From: Chaetorhynchus papuensis
Lineage: Eukaryota; Chordata; Aves; Passeriformes; Rhipiduridae
Reading direction: 5' to 3'
Length of the DNA: 64,000 bases
NCBI GenBank assembly: GCA_013396525.1
Contig: VWYX01000259.1
Span: forward strand, 248,001 to 312,000
Numbering within the stretch: position 1 is the stretch's first letter; every line of letters starts with the position of its first letter. Made by a program: the position numbers and the translations under genes. The notes beneath the pieces are model-generated. The model was not told the origin of the DNA, did not search any database, and worked only from the letters and a program-made list of their open reading frames with translations. Of the stretch, positions 34,756 to 46,287 are shown one piece after another.

Positions 34756-37700
34756 GGCACAATCTGACACCAAACTGCCTTTTTTTAATTATTCCTCTTC
34801 TGAGACTTCCAGCTCCTGCATCTCATCAGTGAGGAGCAGCTCTGTTCTTTGGTGACATGTGAGTGTTGCTTTGTCTGGGTTCCCTCACCCCGTGTCACCA
34901 GAACCTGGTGTCTTCAGCCTTCTCATCTGCATACAATGTCTGTGCCTCTTGCATCAGAGCCAGTGCCCCTCTAAGCTGGTTTCACTCTTACTCCAGTATG
35001 AAGACCAATGATCCTCATGTGATACAGCAGGAATTAGCTCCTGCCTGGATACCTTGTCCCTGCTGCTCCAGACTGTACCATCCTACAGGAAGTAAAAGTG
35101 TCTGGTGAATAAACCTTAAATTCATTGACTGTGTCTGGGTCTAAGCATGCATCACCCAGCATGCTCAAAGCTCTGGGCTCCAAAGACTCAGACTGAGTTG
35201 GATATCTGTTGGATAGCACCTGTGCATTGAAATCAGGATGTGGGAAACAGTCAGTAAGGAAGAAAAGTCTGGTTCATACCCAGGTCTTACCCCAATATGA
35301 AGATGAGATGTGGGCAGTGTGTATATCCAGGTTATAAGGTCTCCCCTAGCTCCTATCAAGTCCTTTTTCATTGTCTACCAATAGTATGTCATGGTTTGAT
35401 TTCCTTATGTGTATCATCAGAGTTTTTAAAAGGATTGTAACTAAAGCAGCCGTGCATCAGCGTTTGTAGACCCATCTGTGCAAATGCAGCAGCTCCCACC
35501 TGTCCTCTGGCTCCTCAGGCAGCAGAAGGGCTTTCCCCCGTGAGCTTCAGCATCGATATGGTGCTGTAAAAGGAACTTAGGAATAATTGCCATAATTGAT
35601 AATAGTGTTTCAACTGACTTTGCAAACATGCACCAGGTCTGCCACACAGTTCTCCACACATGGACGAAGGGAGAGAAACACTTAAGCTTCTTTGTAATAA
35701 ATATCTGGGTATCTAACACAACTGTAAGCCCAGGTACTGTTAGAAGCACTTGGCATTTTTGGGTTTGGAATTTTGTTTTGACAACTGCATTATTAAATAA
35801 TGCCTCAACATAGATTGAAGGTGGCTAACATAAGAGCACACAGTTCAGTCCTGCTGGCTAGACTCATACAGAGATTCTAGGGAATCCCCACCCCAAAAGA
35901 CGTCATAACCTTGATCCTGGCTAAGAAATTCCTGCAAGGTGAGGAACAGATGCACAGTCCTCTGCAAAAATGTGGGTACACAGGGAAGGTGGCATACACT
36001 GCATTGCGTCCCTGAGAACAGTCTGCTGTCAGAAATGCTGGGCTTTGATTTACTGGCACAAATAAGGACTTTGTGTGCTGAAACCAAACAAAATACTTTG
36101 TGAGGCACGTGACACACCAAAACCTGCTGTTTCTGCTGGCTTGGATGATGCTGCTTAAAGCTGAACCACTTGGCCTTCCTCTCGCCTTCTCCCTTCTGTT
36201 ACTGCTACCACTTAAGTGAAGAGGCTGCCTGCTGGGTCTGAAACTGATTTATGCTCTCACAGAAGAGGAAGTGTACTGCAGTGCACAGAGAAAAAACTTC
36301 AAAAAGTAGTCTGAAAGTAAAGGTTGATTTTTGATTAAGCATAACATCTTTGTCCTGAGTGCTTTTAGAGACAAATGTGTCCATCTTCCTAGATATAAGA
36401 CACAGGCATAGGACACTGCTCAAGAACTCAGCAGTTTGCCTTTATTTAGATGAATACGTCCCACAGAAACCAGTGGGAATAAATTTTATAAATATCACAG
36501 AAGATCAGGGCCATTGAGGCAAGGCAATCTTAAGAAATAATCCAGTGAATCTTTAAAACCATTTTCTATTAGAGTTAAGCTGTAACTAATGCTCCATTAC
36601 AATTGCATACTGGAGTCCTTGGAGACTTCTTAAGTACCCACTTCAGGGAAGAGCTGCTTAATTTCAGTATGCAGTGAGTATTTGGGCAGTCCTTGCCTTT
36701 GTCCGTGAATCTCAAGTGAGTCTTACTGTCTCTGTTCCCACCTAAAAAGTGGGAAAAAGTGCGGTAGAATAAGGCACTTGGGAGTGCTCAGACACTGTGA
36801 TGATTATGACAATGAGAAAGGGACATTTTTTGCATCTGCATAAATCAGAGCTAGATGCTCAAGGAGGGCAAGTGTGACATTTGAGCCAGATGCTTTTTGC
36901 ATAGCACCTCTTTCCATTTACCACCCCTTCAGGCTGAAATTTTAGTTCCGTAATTTTTGTTGCCTCCTATTGACATTCTTTCCAAGTTTAGTGCCCTGTT
37001 TCAGAGGAAATAAATTAGACTGTGGTATAAAAATTTTAACTCAAGGCCACTCAATGTATTGACAGATTTCTTTATGCTGGGTACAAATTAACACCTCTTT
37101 CCAAAACACCTTGTATTTCCAGTTACTGCTGGGAACTCCTGTTCAGTTTATTAATTTCTGAGATTCATTCCAGGTTGGGGGCAGAGACAGAGAGAGGAAG
37201 CATATAGATTTTTTTACTGAACTACCTTGTCTTTTAATCTGGGATGTCTGCTTACAGCATTAGCTATTCTGTGCAGAACTGGGAGAAATATTCTTCCAGG
37301 TCTGATCATACTTGCAGGCATATTAGGAATGTTCAAGTTTCACACCCCAGAGCACAACTCACTCAGTTGACTCCCACTTCTTCCAGTGCACAGACTGATG
37401 TGTGAGCATCATGCCTTGAGCAGAAAGACCATTACAAGCTTTGTGTGTGTACCATGTGCCTGAATTCTGCCACTCTCTCACTTCTCCACTGGATTTCAGC
37501 TTGACCATCTCTTCTAGACAACGCCTCTGTCCTCAGTGCTCCTTGCCTGATCTCATCTGGTATCTGCCTGAGGTTTGCAAAATATGGGCACAGGAAACCA
37601 AGCTGAAGGTTTCATGCTGTCTCTGCTTAGGCACCAAGGCCTTTTCAGAAGTGTGCTCCTGTGTAAAAACAGGAATTCAAAACAAGTGTTGCGAGCCGTG

Positions 37701-38135
37701 CTCCAGCCTGCAAGCCTGGGCCTGCTGATACAGGCTGCTATTTGGCTGGGAGCACTCATCAATCAGGCTTCAGGAGTGGACAAGAAAGCATTTACAGCCA
37801 GCAGTCTGAGCCACAAAATCTAAAACTCAGCAAGAGCTGCTTATAAATAGTATGAAACAAAGTAGTGAAAATTAATCTTGTATATCTGCAGGGGTTTTTA
37901 GGTTAGATCTTTTTTCAAGATGGAAAACAAAGGTCTGTTTCTGAAGCAGTCATGAGGGTTTTTTACTTTGAATTATCAAAGTGATTTCAGAAGAAGAAAA
38001 GATTAAAGGTTAAAAAAAAAAAAGAAAAAAATCACTTCTGCCTTCTTTCTCCTTGCTATGGCCTCAGTTCAATCATGGCAGCACAAAGAGTTGATGTGAC
38101 ATTTGGCACAACAGAGGTGATGAGGAATTGTAAAG
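34756..38135. other. Unassigned single-copy DNA
   Basis: No transposon recognised. A weak minus-strand exon-like segment at 35506-35670 has a pyrimidine-rich AG near 35670 and a GACAG/GTGGGA donor near 35505. It is open in two frames, which lowers its value. An A-rich tract lies at 38010-38032. Confidence 0.4.
38010..38032 (+). repeat. A-rich low-complexity tract
   Basis: A12, then GAAAAAAA, following TTAAAGGTT. No retrosequence recognised upstream. Confidence 0.75.
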
Positions 38136-38514
38136 AATCATAGAATCATAGCATGGCTTGTGTGGAAGGAACATTAAAGATCATCTAGTTTCAGCCCACT
38201 GCCATGGGCACGGACACCTTCCATTTGACCAGGTTTCTCAGAGCCCTGTCCAACCTGGCCTTGAACACTTCCAGGGGTGGGGCAGCAACAGCTTCTCTGG
38301 GCAACCTGTTCTAGTGCCTCACCACCCTCAAAGTAAGGAATTTATTCCTAATATCTAATCTAAAACTACTCTCCTTCCCTGGAAAACCATTCTCCCTTGT
38401 CCTATCCACTTCATGCCCTTCTGAAAAGTCCAGTTCTCTTGAGTCTCTTTAGGTGCTGGAAAATGCTATAAAGTCTCCTGGAGCCTTCTCTTTTCTAGGC
38501 TGAACAGCCCCAGC
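38136..38514 (-). mobile_element. CR1 LINE 3' end (minus strand)
   Basis: The plus strand starts AATCATAGAATCATAGC (reversed CR1 octamers). It continues with AAAGATCATCTAGTTTCAGC, CACTTCCAGGGGTGGGGCAG, CTCTGGGCAACCTGTTCTAG and TAAGGAATTTATTCCTAATA, and ends at CTAGGCTGAACAGCCCCAGC. This is the standard CR1 3' region, 5'-truncated and read in reverse. It lies about 55 bp beyond the end of the long minus-strand open frame and has the same orientation. Confidence 0.94.
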
Positions 38515-38570
38515 AAGGGCAAATGAGCACTGAGGTAGTGGTGGGTGTAAGAGTTGCATCCTAAAGAACA

Positions 38571-39317
38571 TCAGCCACTGATGAAGCAAATTTTTATTCT
38601 GATAGCAGCTGATCCAGTTTGATGCTCCTGCCCATTCCTCCTCCCTCCTCCAAAAAGGTTGGTACCTCCACCTCTGTGCTGGTTGCCAATGAGCTTTCTG
38701 TGTAGCTGACATCCAATCATGCCAGTGGAAACCTGGGCAGAGAGCTGGACAAGGATCTGACAACAGTGTGGAAAGAGGAGCATCTTAAACCCAGAAAAGT
38801 GAGTCACCCCCTTGGTCATGAAAATGTTGATGGACAATTTGCTTTCCATGCAGCAGCAGCACTTCTTGTTACTGAGAGGGAGCAGCTGATGAAACTGGCT
38901 TTGCTTGCATGAGCAGGGAGTAGCATCAAGACCTGCAATACACCCACAGGCTGTTTTACAGCTTTTCCATAGCATGTCCAAAAGTATGGAGACAGGGACA
39001 TCAGCTGTGTAGGAATCTGGCCAGATAGCAGACAGACTGGTGATGACAGTGCTCAGGAAACAGAGCTCAGCATGGCAGCACTTGTCTGAGGACCCTCTCA
39101 GCAGGATGGGTCTTTTAGGGAGTGTCAGCAAAAGGGAGATTATGTCCCTCAAAAATAATTGGTGTTTTTCTGATATCCTCCAAGTGAATTTCAGGTACAG
39201 CTCTACACTGTTATTAAACATGAGATGGGTGCTAATGCAAAGGAAGGAGGAAGCAGCTGTCTGCACAGGTACTCTGCCAGCATTTTCTAACCTTTTGAAA
39301 TCTTTTAGGCTTGATGT
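38571..39317 (-). CDS. Candidate large exon, 248-codon open frame, unknown gene (minus strand)
   Basis: On the minus strand the acceptor-like CACTTCCAGCATTAG is followed by 248 codons without a stop, ending in TGA at 38571-38573. This is the longest open frame in the window not explained by a transposon. It opens in phase 0, matching the end of the candidate exon at 42384. The product begins TSSLKDFKRLENAGRVPV. Its central part is leucine-rich and helical (SVELYLKFTWRIS, FLRDIISLLLTL, LSTVITSLSAIWPDSYTADV, VSILLDMLWKSCKT), the kind of composition seen in HEAT/ARM-like helical repeats, although no specific family is recognised. The last 60 or so codons are glycine/basic and may lie beyond the real donor; possible donors are GTAAAA near 38955 and GTGACT near 38810. 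The frame could also be a retained terminal exon or a relic. Confidence 0.45.
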   Translation of the reverse strand, partial: TSSLKDFKRLENAGRVPVQTAASSFLCISTHLMFNNSVELYLKFTWRISEKHQLFLRDIISLLLTLPKRPILLRGSSDKCCHAELCFLSTVITSLSAIWPDSYTADVPVSILLDMLWKSCKTACGCIAGLDATPCSCKQSQFHQLLPLSNKKCCCCMESKLSINIFMTKGVTHFSGFKMLLFPHCCQILVQLSAQVSTGMIGCQLHRKLIGNQHRGGGTNLFGGGRRNGQEHQTGSAAIRIKICFISG

Positions 39318-42300
39318 CTAATGCTGGAAGTGTCCAGTAGAGAAAGGGAAGGAGGGTGCAGAGAAAATAATGGCTGAAATGTGTATATTACTCTGAAAAG
39401 AAACAGCAGCCAAAGAGTAAAAAGGTGCATTTGAAAGAAAATAAACTTACCTAGCAGTTCCAACTCCCTTCCTGTCCTTAGAGGATTTTTATTAGGCTGC
39501 TGCCTGACAAGCCTGAAGGAAGGACCTCAGTTGTTCATCTCAGCCTTATGGATTTGTGCCAGGTTTCTGGTCACATTTATACAGACTTGTCCCCAGCAGG
39601 ATAGAAAAATGTCCTATTTTTAGCAAACTCAAAGATCTAGCATATGGCCTGCAGTCTATCATCCTGAGCCCTGGATGCCACATTGCATAAAAGGAGCAGG
39701 GTTATTTGGGATCACTGCCTGGATGGGAAGACCTCCAAGGACAATCTCAGTGGTGTCGGTGTTTCAGGAGGTGATATTCTTTCTTCTGAGTCCATGAGTC
39801 ATCTTGCTTAATGTCACTAAATTCTTTAATGTGAAGCAGAAGTCATGAACCTCACTACTTTTGGCCAGGTTTCAAGTTTTACAGCATCTACAATAATTTT
39901 TCAGAATGGTGCCTCTGCCTCCTGAAATAATGGTACATTATGACTTTCCCACCTAAAAAGCTGTCTGTGCAGTTCGTGGATTTCTTTTGAAAATCTGGTC
40001 TCTTACTTTTTTTTTGTTGTGAATTCTTTGGCCAGTCTGACTCTGAAGGATATGAGATGTTGTAGGAAAAACAGTGATGTGGACCACAGAATGATCTGTG
40101 TTTATAAATGTTTTAGCAAGATCTACCTTGGTATCTTTGCCATTCTCTCCTTTCTTGAATTTGTTACCCAGAAAACAAGGGTACTGAAAATCCATTGGTT
40201 ATTATCACCATAAAATTTGAACATTACAGTGCATAAGCAAGGGAAAAATGTATTTTGACCTAATTGCTCATCTGTGTGGATCTAACAGAGCACACCCATG
40301 ATGTGGATATTAAGTAATGCCTGTAGATGGCATTGCTGCGGCCTGTTCAAGCCCTCAGTAAAGGGTGGTGCATGGATGGACTGAAGGGCTCAGCTCCAAT
40401 CTAGATGCCTTCTCCTTCAACCTGAATGTTTTTGTCTGAGGAGACCAACAAGTCCAGGATTCATCAGCTCACCATGGTTGGATGCGGCACAAGGCCAGCA
40501 ATTTCACCTAATCCACGATCTGTAGACTTTCTGGATGGCACCTGTTTGTTCAGGGTAATGTGTGTCATGGAGATGCAGCTCAAGTTTCATTATTTGAGGC
40601 CTCCTTCTTTAGATGTAGATGAGATGCTGACTCATCTTGGGTCATCTTGTCCTAAAATTCACCTATTCCTAGAACAGCCATTATATGAATTTTTCTCTGG
40701 GAGTGACCTCTGATTATGAAGATAGTCTGTCATGACTAGTTTGGATTAAAATCTCTTCTACAAAGGTTTTGATGTTTTCAGTGAAAGTTACAAGATTAGA
40801 TGAGGTAAATATAAGGTTTTTTTCCATTTAAATCTTGCAAACTCTGATCTTGGAGGCATCTTGAGGTGTTTATGAGCAAAATCTTCTCAAGCATTACCTA
40901 ATTTGGAGAGAATGATTACAATAAATCGATATTATTAAATATTTATTAAGAGTTTCTTCTTTCCTAAGAGGAAAGTGAGTGAAGCAGAGTACATTTTTTT
41001 TTCTTTCCTTTCTTGTAAGGGAAAGAAGCATCCCTGTTTATTCCCAGTAAGTGTCTATACAAAATTATTTCAGCTACATACTATGATATTCCCTAACTAC
41101 TGGGTGGGGTCAAATCACCTTAATAAAAATAGCAAAAAAGTTCACTTTTTCCACAAGCTGCATAATGGCAATTCTTTCACCTTCTGTTTGGTTTCTCCTG
41201 CATAGAAACGTTAGTTTTCTAAAAATGTTGGGTTTTTTTGGTTGGACTTTTTTTTGTTGTTTGGTTGGGTTTGTTTTGTTTTGTTTTGTTTATTTTTGTT
41301 TGTTTGTTTTCATGGGAAGGGATTTTTTTATTTCTTTGAGGGTTCTGCGGAGTTTCTTATGTTGCTTCTTCACTTGGTTCACAGACATGTGCAAACCTGG
41401 TCAGTCTAAAATTTTCCTGCTCACACAAACTCACACAAACAGTTTCAGTCTCTGAACGAGGTTTATTTCCACCCGTCCTCACCTGTGGCAGTACTCTGAC
41501 TAGTAAAACATCTAGCACTACGTGTCAAAATAACCCTAACCCAATTTTTACTGTCCTTAATGTGCTGAGTTAGAATTTTATGGTGATGCAGGAGCTGATA
41601 TTAAAGCAGCTGTGTCACACCTGCAACACAGATTGAAGGAAAGTATGGAAGTGGGAAACTTAGAGCTCTCTTACCCTCACTTTTAAGCCAGAGCTCCAGG
41701 CTTATGCATTGCCTGTGTTTGCACTGACGGTGAGACACTGACCTAAATCTGCTACCTGTGTTTACAGTATGTACTGTGCACCCTGTTTGTGCTACAAATA
41801 CACAGCTTCAGCTGACCCCAGAAGCTGTCCAGATCCCTCTGGGAAGTTCTGCTGAGGCCTGTCTGTGCCTACCCTGTGTTCAGAACATCCTTGAAAACTG
41901 TGGGCTGCGGGCAGGTGCCATGACCAAACATCAGCCCTGCCTCTCCTGCTCCTGATTTTCTTCCCTTCTGCACCTGGCATCGCATCCCTGTTGCCCACTC
42001 TTAGAAACAAGCCCAGAAGAGACAAAGACCACTTCCAAAAAGGACCTAGCACAACAGAGATTATTGCAATCAAAGTATGTTATGAATGAGAAAAGAGTGA
42101 CTTATCAGTTTGATCTGGGTGAGGACAGTTCTCAAATTTGTTCTGAAACAGGCAGAACAAGAGATCAATAGACCTCCCTGTAAGACAATCTACACAGGCT
42201 TTCAAACCTTAACCTCTCTATCAGAGAGGCTTCACACTCTGCTTAATATCAGGGGTGTATACTGAGAATTTGTAATCAGAAAGATTAAGAGTGCCTTAGA

Positions 42301-42383
42301 GATGGAGACACTCCTAAACACCTGAGTTAGCCTCAAGTGAGATGTGCCAAAATGCAAAAAGAGACCCAGTCAAAGCACCTCAC
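39318..42383. other. Candidate intron; low-complexity T-rich tract inside
   Basis: If the minus-strand exons on either side are real, this is the intron between them. It includes a consensus minus-strand donor (CTGCTAG then GTAAGT) near 39450. A 62-nt segment preceding that donor is open only in a phase that does not fit its neighbours. No repeat family was recognised except the T/G-rich tract at 41226-41310. Confidence 0.35.
41226..41310 (+). repeat. T/G-rich low-complexity tract with (GTTTT)n/(GTTT)n
   Basis: Runs of T interrupted by GG and G, including four GTTTT units and three GTTT units. Simple-sequence expansion. Confidence 0.85.
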
Positions 42384-42605
42384 AGTGACCATGAGCAGTC
42401 CTCTGAGCTCTGCTGTTAAGGCCTCCCTGTAATCTGGAGCATTTTCAAACTTCTGCCTTGCAAACTCTACCCTCATTCTCAGTTCCCCTAGTGCTCTGAT
42501 GCTTCCTTTCAGCAACAGCAAATGCTGTTTTCTTCCTTCTTTTGTCTGGGTCTTCAGCAAACTCTCATTATCCCTCCTTGCTTTTCCAAAATCCTTGAAA
42601 GGCAA
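42384..42605 (-). CDS. Candidate internal exon (74 codons), unknown gene (minus strand)
   Basis: 222 nt, open, phase 0 at both ends. The acceptor is CTGCTCACCATCCAG; the donor is ACT then GTGAGG. The product begins LPFKDFGKARRDNESLLKTQ and has an amphipathic, charged helical stretch (KGSIRALGELRMRVEFARQK), then APDYREALTAELRGLL. The composition is rich in E, K, R and L and low in stops in this frame only, which looks coding. No family is recognised. It joins without a frame break to the candidate exon at 45260-45343 upstream and to the open frame at 39317 downstream, with introns of about 2.7 and 3.1 kb. Conservation in another bird would settle it. Confidence 0.42.
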
Positions 42606-45259
42606 CTGGATGGTGAGCAGTTATTGTAGATGCCTGTCATGGGGCCCGTGGATTCTGCCAGCTATTCCTGCACCCCTTTGATGTTGCTGGGGTCTAATTC
42701 CTCATGCAAGGGGGGTCCACTCCCAGAGCACATTGTGTATCCCAGAGAGAACAAGCTCTGATTGTGCTGCCAGTCAAAGCACAGCAGAGATGCTGCTGGG
42801 GCTGATAATGGGAGACACAAAGGTGGCTGAGATCACACGCTAAGGAGGGCAGGGAGAGAAAGACAGACAAACTGCATTGGAGTTCAGTGGCTGAGAAGAA
42901 TAGCCAGGCTCAATTGGAAGATGGTGGAATAGAAAAGGAATTTCCACAGAGGTGGTGGAAAAGAAAAGGGATGGCTTTTTATCAGTTCAGTAAAGGGCTG
43001 GGATTTTTCTTTGAGCATTGACAGACCTTCTGTTTTTTGAGCTGGTTCTTTGGCTTCTAGCCCAACGTTTACGCTTCAAGGCAAGCCACTACTTGCAGTG
43101 CTTTTGAGGCAGAGAGAGCAAGTTAAAAATACTGGCTTTTTAGAATTCCCAGATTATTTCAGTATGAGTAAAATATTAAGAATTTTTCTCTTTCATTTTT
43201 CTTTCTTCCTTTACCTTCCTCCTCCTCCTCCCTTTCTAAGGTAACCAGCTAAAAATCAAACAACTTCTTTTTCCTGTTTTAGAAAATGTTTCCAGCTGAG
43301 GAAAGGCCTTTGAACTGAGGCAAGGCCACCAGCCATTATAGGGACAGAGTGCAATAAGGATTATGAAAAGGCAACTGGTGAGCAGAGGGACTTATATTTA
43401 GAAACAAAATGGAAAGAGAAATCCCCTGAAAACTAGATTTTTAAAAATAAATTTAGCAGACTTTTCCTAGCTTTTTGTTGTAATTTATTCCATGCTGTGT
43501 ATCCATTACACAATACATTTTTGTGTAATTTTATGCCACTAGCCAGGTGTGTGCTGTGAATAGCTGTGGTGACTTTCAGGTCCATTGAATTTATCCAACA
43601 ATAAGGAATTGGCAGCATACATTGTATTCTGCAATTAATAGGAATCTGAGCTGCAAAACTACATTTCATATTTAAAGCTCTGCTTTTTGGAGGTGACAGG
43701 CTTTGAGATTCTCTTCTTATTAGCATTCAATAGGACTGAGAATGAGACAATTAGTTGCAATCAAGCACATATAAAGAGGATCAGAAAAAATGAGCGTAGG
43801 CCCTCTTCAATATAACAAACTTGTTTCACTACAATGATAAAATGAAGCAGAGTTTAAAAGGAAGATGATAAAGACTTGGAGACAACAACAACACTCAGAC
43901 AAAAAATAAGTTTTTTATTCTCAGTTCCTTCCTTAGCTGTTTTCACGATGTTCTAAAGATCACCCCAGCAGTCTGAGCTCTCTGGGTCTGTGGGATAACA
44001 TCCTTAGCCTGCCTTCCTGCCCCTTAGGTCTGAACACAAGCAGGGGAGATATCAATGTCAATAGGCATCTCTAATAATGACATACAGTATAGAGTTTAAT
44101 AGGATGAATAATTGTTTTCCAGTTCTTGGTTTATATTATTGTTATATCCCTTTGCCTCCCTTCACAGGCTTTTCTTTGCAATATGAGGTGCCCTTGTTCT
44201 TAGACTCACTTCAGCTCAGTGTTTGGAAATCACCTACCACAGTTAAAGGAAAGGGGCAATATGAATAATAAATTCTGTAGATATGAAAGGATATGCTGAA
44301 TAAATGCATTTACCTTTTCTCAATTTGCATATACTTTCTTGACACTGTGCCTCAGACTGATCAAATATTATAAGAGAAATAATTGGATAACTTATTCCAT
44401 AAAAAGATAAGATATTAATATATGGAATATTATTCCTCTATCATATCCATTCACTTTTTAAACTACATTTGAATCACACTATGAATTTTGGCATTGAATT
44501 TTCTGGGATTTGCCAGATGGCTAATCAGGTCAAAATCTCTTTGTTGCAACAAACTTGTGCTGGAATGATCTGTAATACCATGGTAGAAGTGGCTTGTGAT
44601 GTAAATATATACATCTTTGTTTGCATACAACCACTTCAGTTTTGCCATTTGGCACCTCCTTGAATAGAAAGATAACTCCCCTTATTCCTTTAAGTATTGA
44701 CCTGTGGCCTGGTCAATATGAAATAAATTTGCAGTTAGACTTCTTGAGACCATACCTTCCTCTATTATAAGCAAAATTCATCCTCTTTGAAACAATTCCT
44801 TTGGGATCTCTGCCATCTCCTTGTTGCCTCCAAGAGTGCTTTCTTTATGATCTGGTTGTTACCAGATATTATGGTTTTAACCACAGATATACTGGATGAG
44901 AAATGGCAGTCCCCTTTGAAACAAAAAAAAAAAAACAGCAAAAGAATGTCTGAAAGTATGTATATGTAAGAAAGTCACCAATTTTGATAACACCATTTTA
45001 AAGTTTTGCTATTGTACTTTCAGTGTAGTGCTTCAATTTGCACCTGCACCGTGTCTGCTCTGACAGGTCAGCCCCTGGGAGTCATGGTGAACCCAATCTG
45101 AGATCAGTATCCAGTCACTTAATTCTGGGACCACCAGTAAATATTACCCATTAGCTACAGGTGAATTAGGGGCCCTATGGAGCTGATGTGAACCGGGATT
45201 TCTGAGGGGATTTCTGAGGGAGGTACAGAGTGGCACTGCTGATAAACACATTTTCTTAC
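42606..45259. other. Candidate intron, unassigned
   Basis: No transposon recognised. It contains pyrimidine-rich stretches near 43185-43240 and an A-rich run at 44921-44934. A 12-bp unit (GGGGATTTCTGA) is tandemly duplicated at 45195-45218. If the flanking minus-strand exons are real, this is the intron between them. Confidence 0.35.
45195..45218 (+). repeat. Short tandem duplication
   Basis: GGGATTTCTGAG is repeated twice in a row. Small slippage product. Confidence 0.8.
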
Positions 45260-45343
45260 TGCACTTTTCAGCAGAGCACGAGTATTTGAATTCCTTGGGC
45301 TTGGCTTGTCAAGCAAGTACTTCACCAAGCAGGTCTCCTCATG
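45260..45343 (-). CDS. Candidate internal exon (28 codons), unknown gene (minus strand)
   Basis: 84 nt, phase 0 at both ends. The upstream tract on the minus strand is strongly pyrimidine-rich (CCATTTTTTTCCC, then TTTTCGTATGTCCCCAG). The donor is GCA then GTAAGAAAA, close to consensus. The product runs from HEETCLVKYLLDKPSPR to SNTRALLKSA. The segment is small, but both its splice signals are the best-matched pair in the window, and its frame continues into the 42.4-42.6 kb candidate. Upstream exons were not identified; the solo LTR at 45709-46287 lies about 370 bp upstream. Confidence 0.4.
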
Positions 45344-45708
45344 CTGGGGACATACGAAAACTTGGGAAAAAAATGGTATTTGTAAAAGAGTGACAATATT
45401 ATGTGACTGCATGGTTCTTAAAAGAGATGTAATGCAGGTGGCTGCCCCTCGTTCTGCCTCCAGCAGTAACTACAAGCCAAGAAGGCTGTGTGCCTTCTTT
45501 CCTTCAAGATTTGTTATTGGAAGGGCAAATTCCAGCCTAATACCCTTGGATAGTTGGGATGGTTATTTGACCCCAACATAAAAACGGTAAATAAATTGTG
45601 CATTACTTCAACATGGATTCATGCTTTGTTCTAGCTCCGGGAGCTGTTCTTCCTATCCCTTTAACTGACTGATTGAAAGTCTTTCTCGAATGTAGGTTTG
45701 GTCATGCA
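45344..45708. other. Unassigned spacer
   Basis: Between the candidate exon and the solo LTR. Only the polypyrimidine tract of the presumed acceptor is recognisable. Confidence 0.4.
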
Positions 45709-46287
45709 TGTGCTGGTTTGGGCTGAGGCAGAGTTAATTTTCTCCATAGTATCTGTATGGGGCTGTGTTTTGGATTTTTGCTGGAAACAGTGTGGTAACT
45801 CAGGGATGTTTCCATTACTCCTGAGCAGTGCTGACACAGAGTCAAGGCCTTTTCTGCTCCTCACCCCACCAGTGAGGAGGCCAAGGGTGCACAGGGAGCT
45901 GGCAGGGGACACAGCCAGGACAGCTGACCCCAGCTGACCCAAGGGACATCCCACACCATTTGGTGTCATGGTCAGCATAAAAAGCTGAGGAGAAGGAAGC
46001 GGGGGGGACATTTGGAGTGATAACATTTGCCTTCCAAGTCACTGTTGGAAGTGACTATGGGTGATAGAGCCCTGCTTTCCTGGGAGTGGCTGAACTCTGC
46101 CTGTCCATGGGCAGTGCTGAGAGAATTCCTTGTTCAGCATGTGTGGCTTTTGCTTTACCTATTAAACTGTCTTTATCTCAACCCACAAATTTTCTCACTT
46201 TTATCTGATTCTTTTCTCCATCCCACTGGGGGAGTGAGTGAGTGACTGACTGGTGGGTGAGTTGCTAGCTGAGGTTAATCCACAACA
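45709..46287 (+). mobile_element. Solo ERV LTR, near complete
   Basis: 579 bp beginning TGTGCTGGTTTGGGCTGAGG and ending AATCCACAACA. This family is widespread in bird genomes. Landmarks in order are a TATA-like ATAAAAA at 45977-45983, a polyadenylation signal ATTAAA at 46161-46166, the block CTGTCTTTATCTCAACCCAC, and a GAGTGAGTGAG segment near the end. The 5-bp flanks are ATGCA on the left and GTGCA on the right, four of five matching, which fits a decayed target duplication. No internal retroviral sequence is present on either side, so it is a solo LTR left by recombination. In an active copy the U3 would drive transcription rightwards, away from the candidate minus-strand gene. Confidence 0.92.

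Noticed and set aside
33669..34855. Very long open frames (about 340-370 codons) crossing 33.7-34.8 kb on both strands
   Set aside because: They are made of the N gap plus the CCTT repeat (EGRK/PSFL repeats) and are artefacts.
35506..35670. Possible minus-strand exon with GACAG/GTGGGA donor
   Set aside because: Open in two frames, with boundary phases that do not match the other minus-strand candidates; not enough to list as a CDS.
39455..39516. 62-nt minus-strand segment before a consensus GTAAGT donor
   Set aside because: Only one frame is open and it would break the phase-0 join between the 42.4 kb and 39.3 kb segments; probably a chance donor.
45661..46026. 121-codon minus-strand open frame
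   Set aside because: Most of it is antisense to the solo LTR at 45709-46287.
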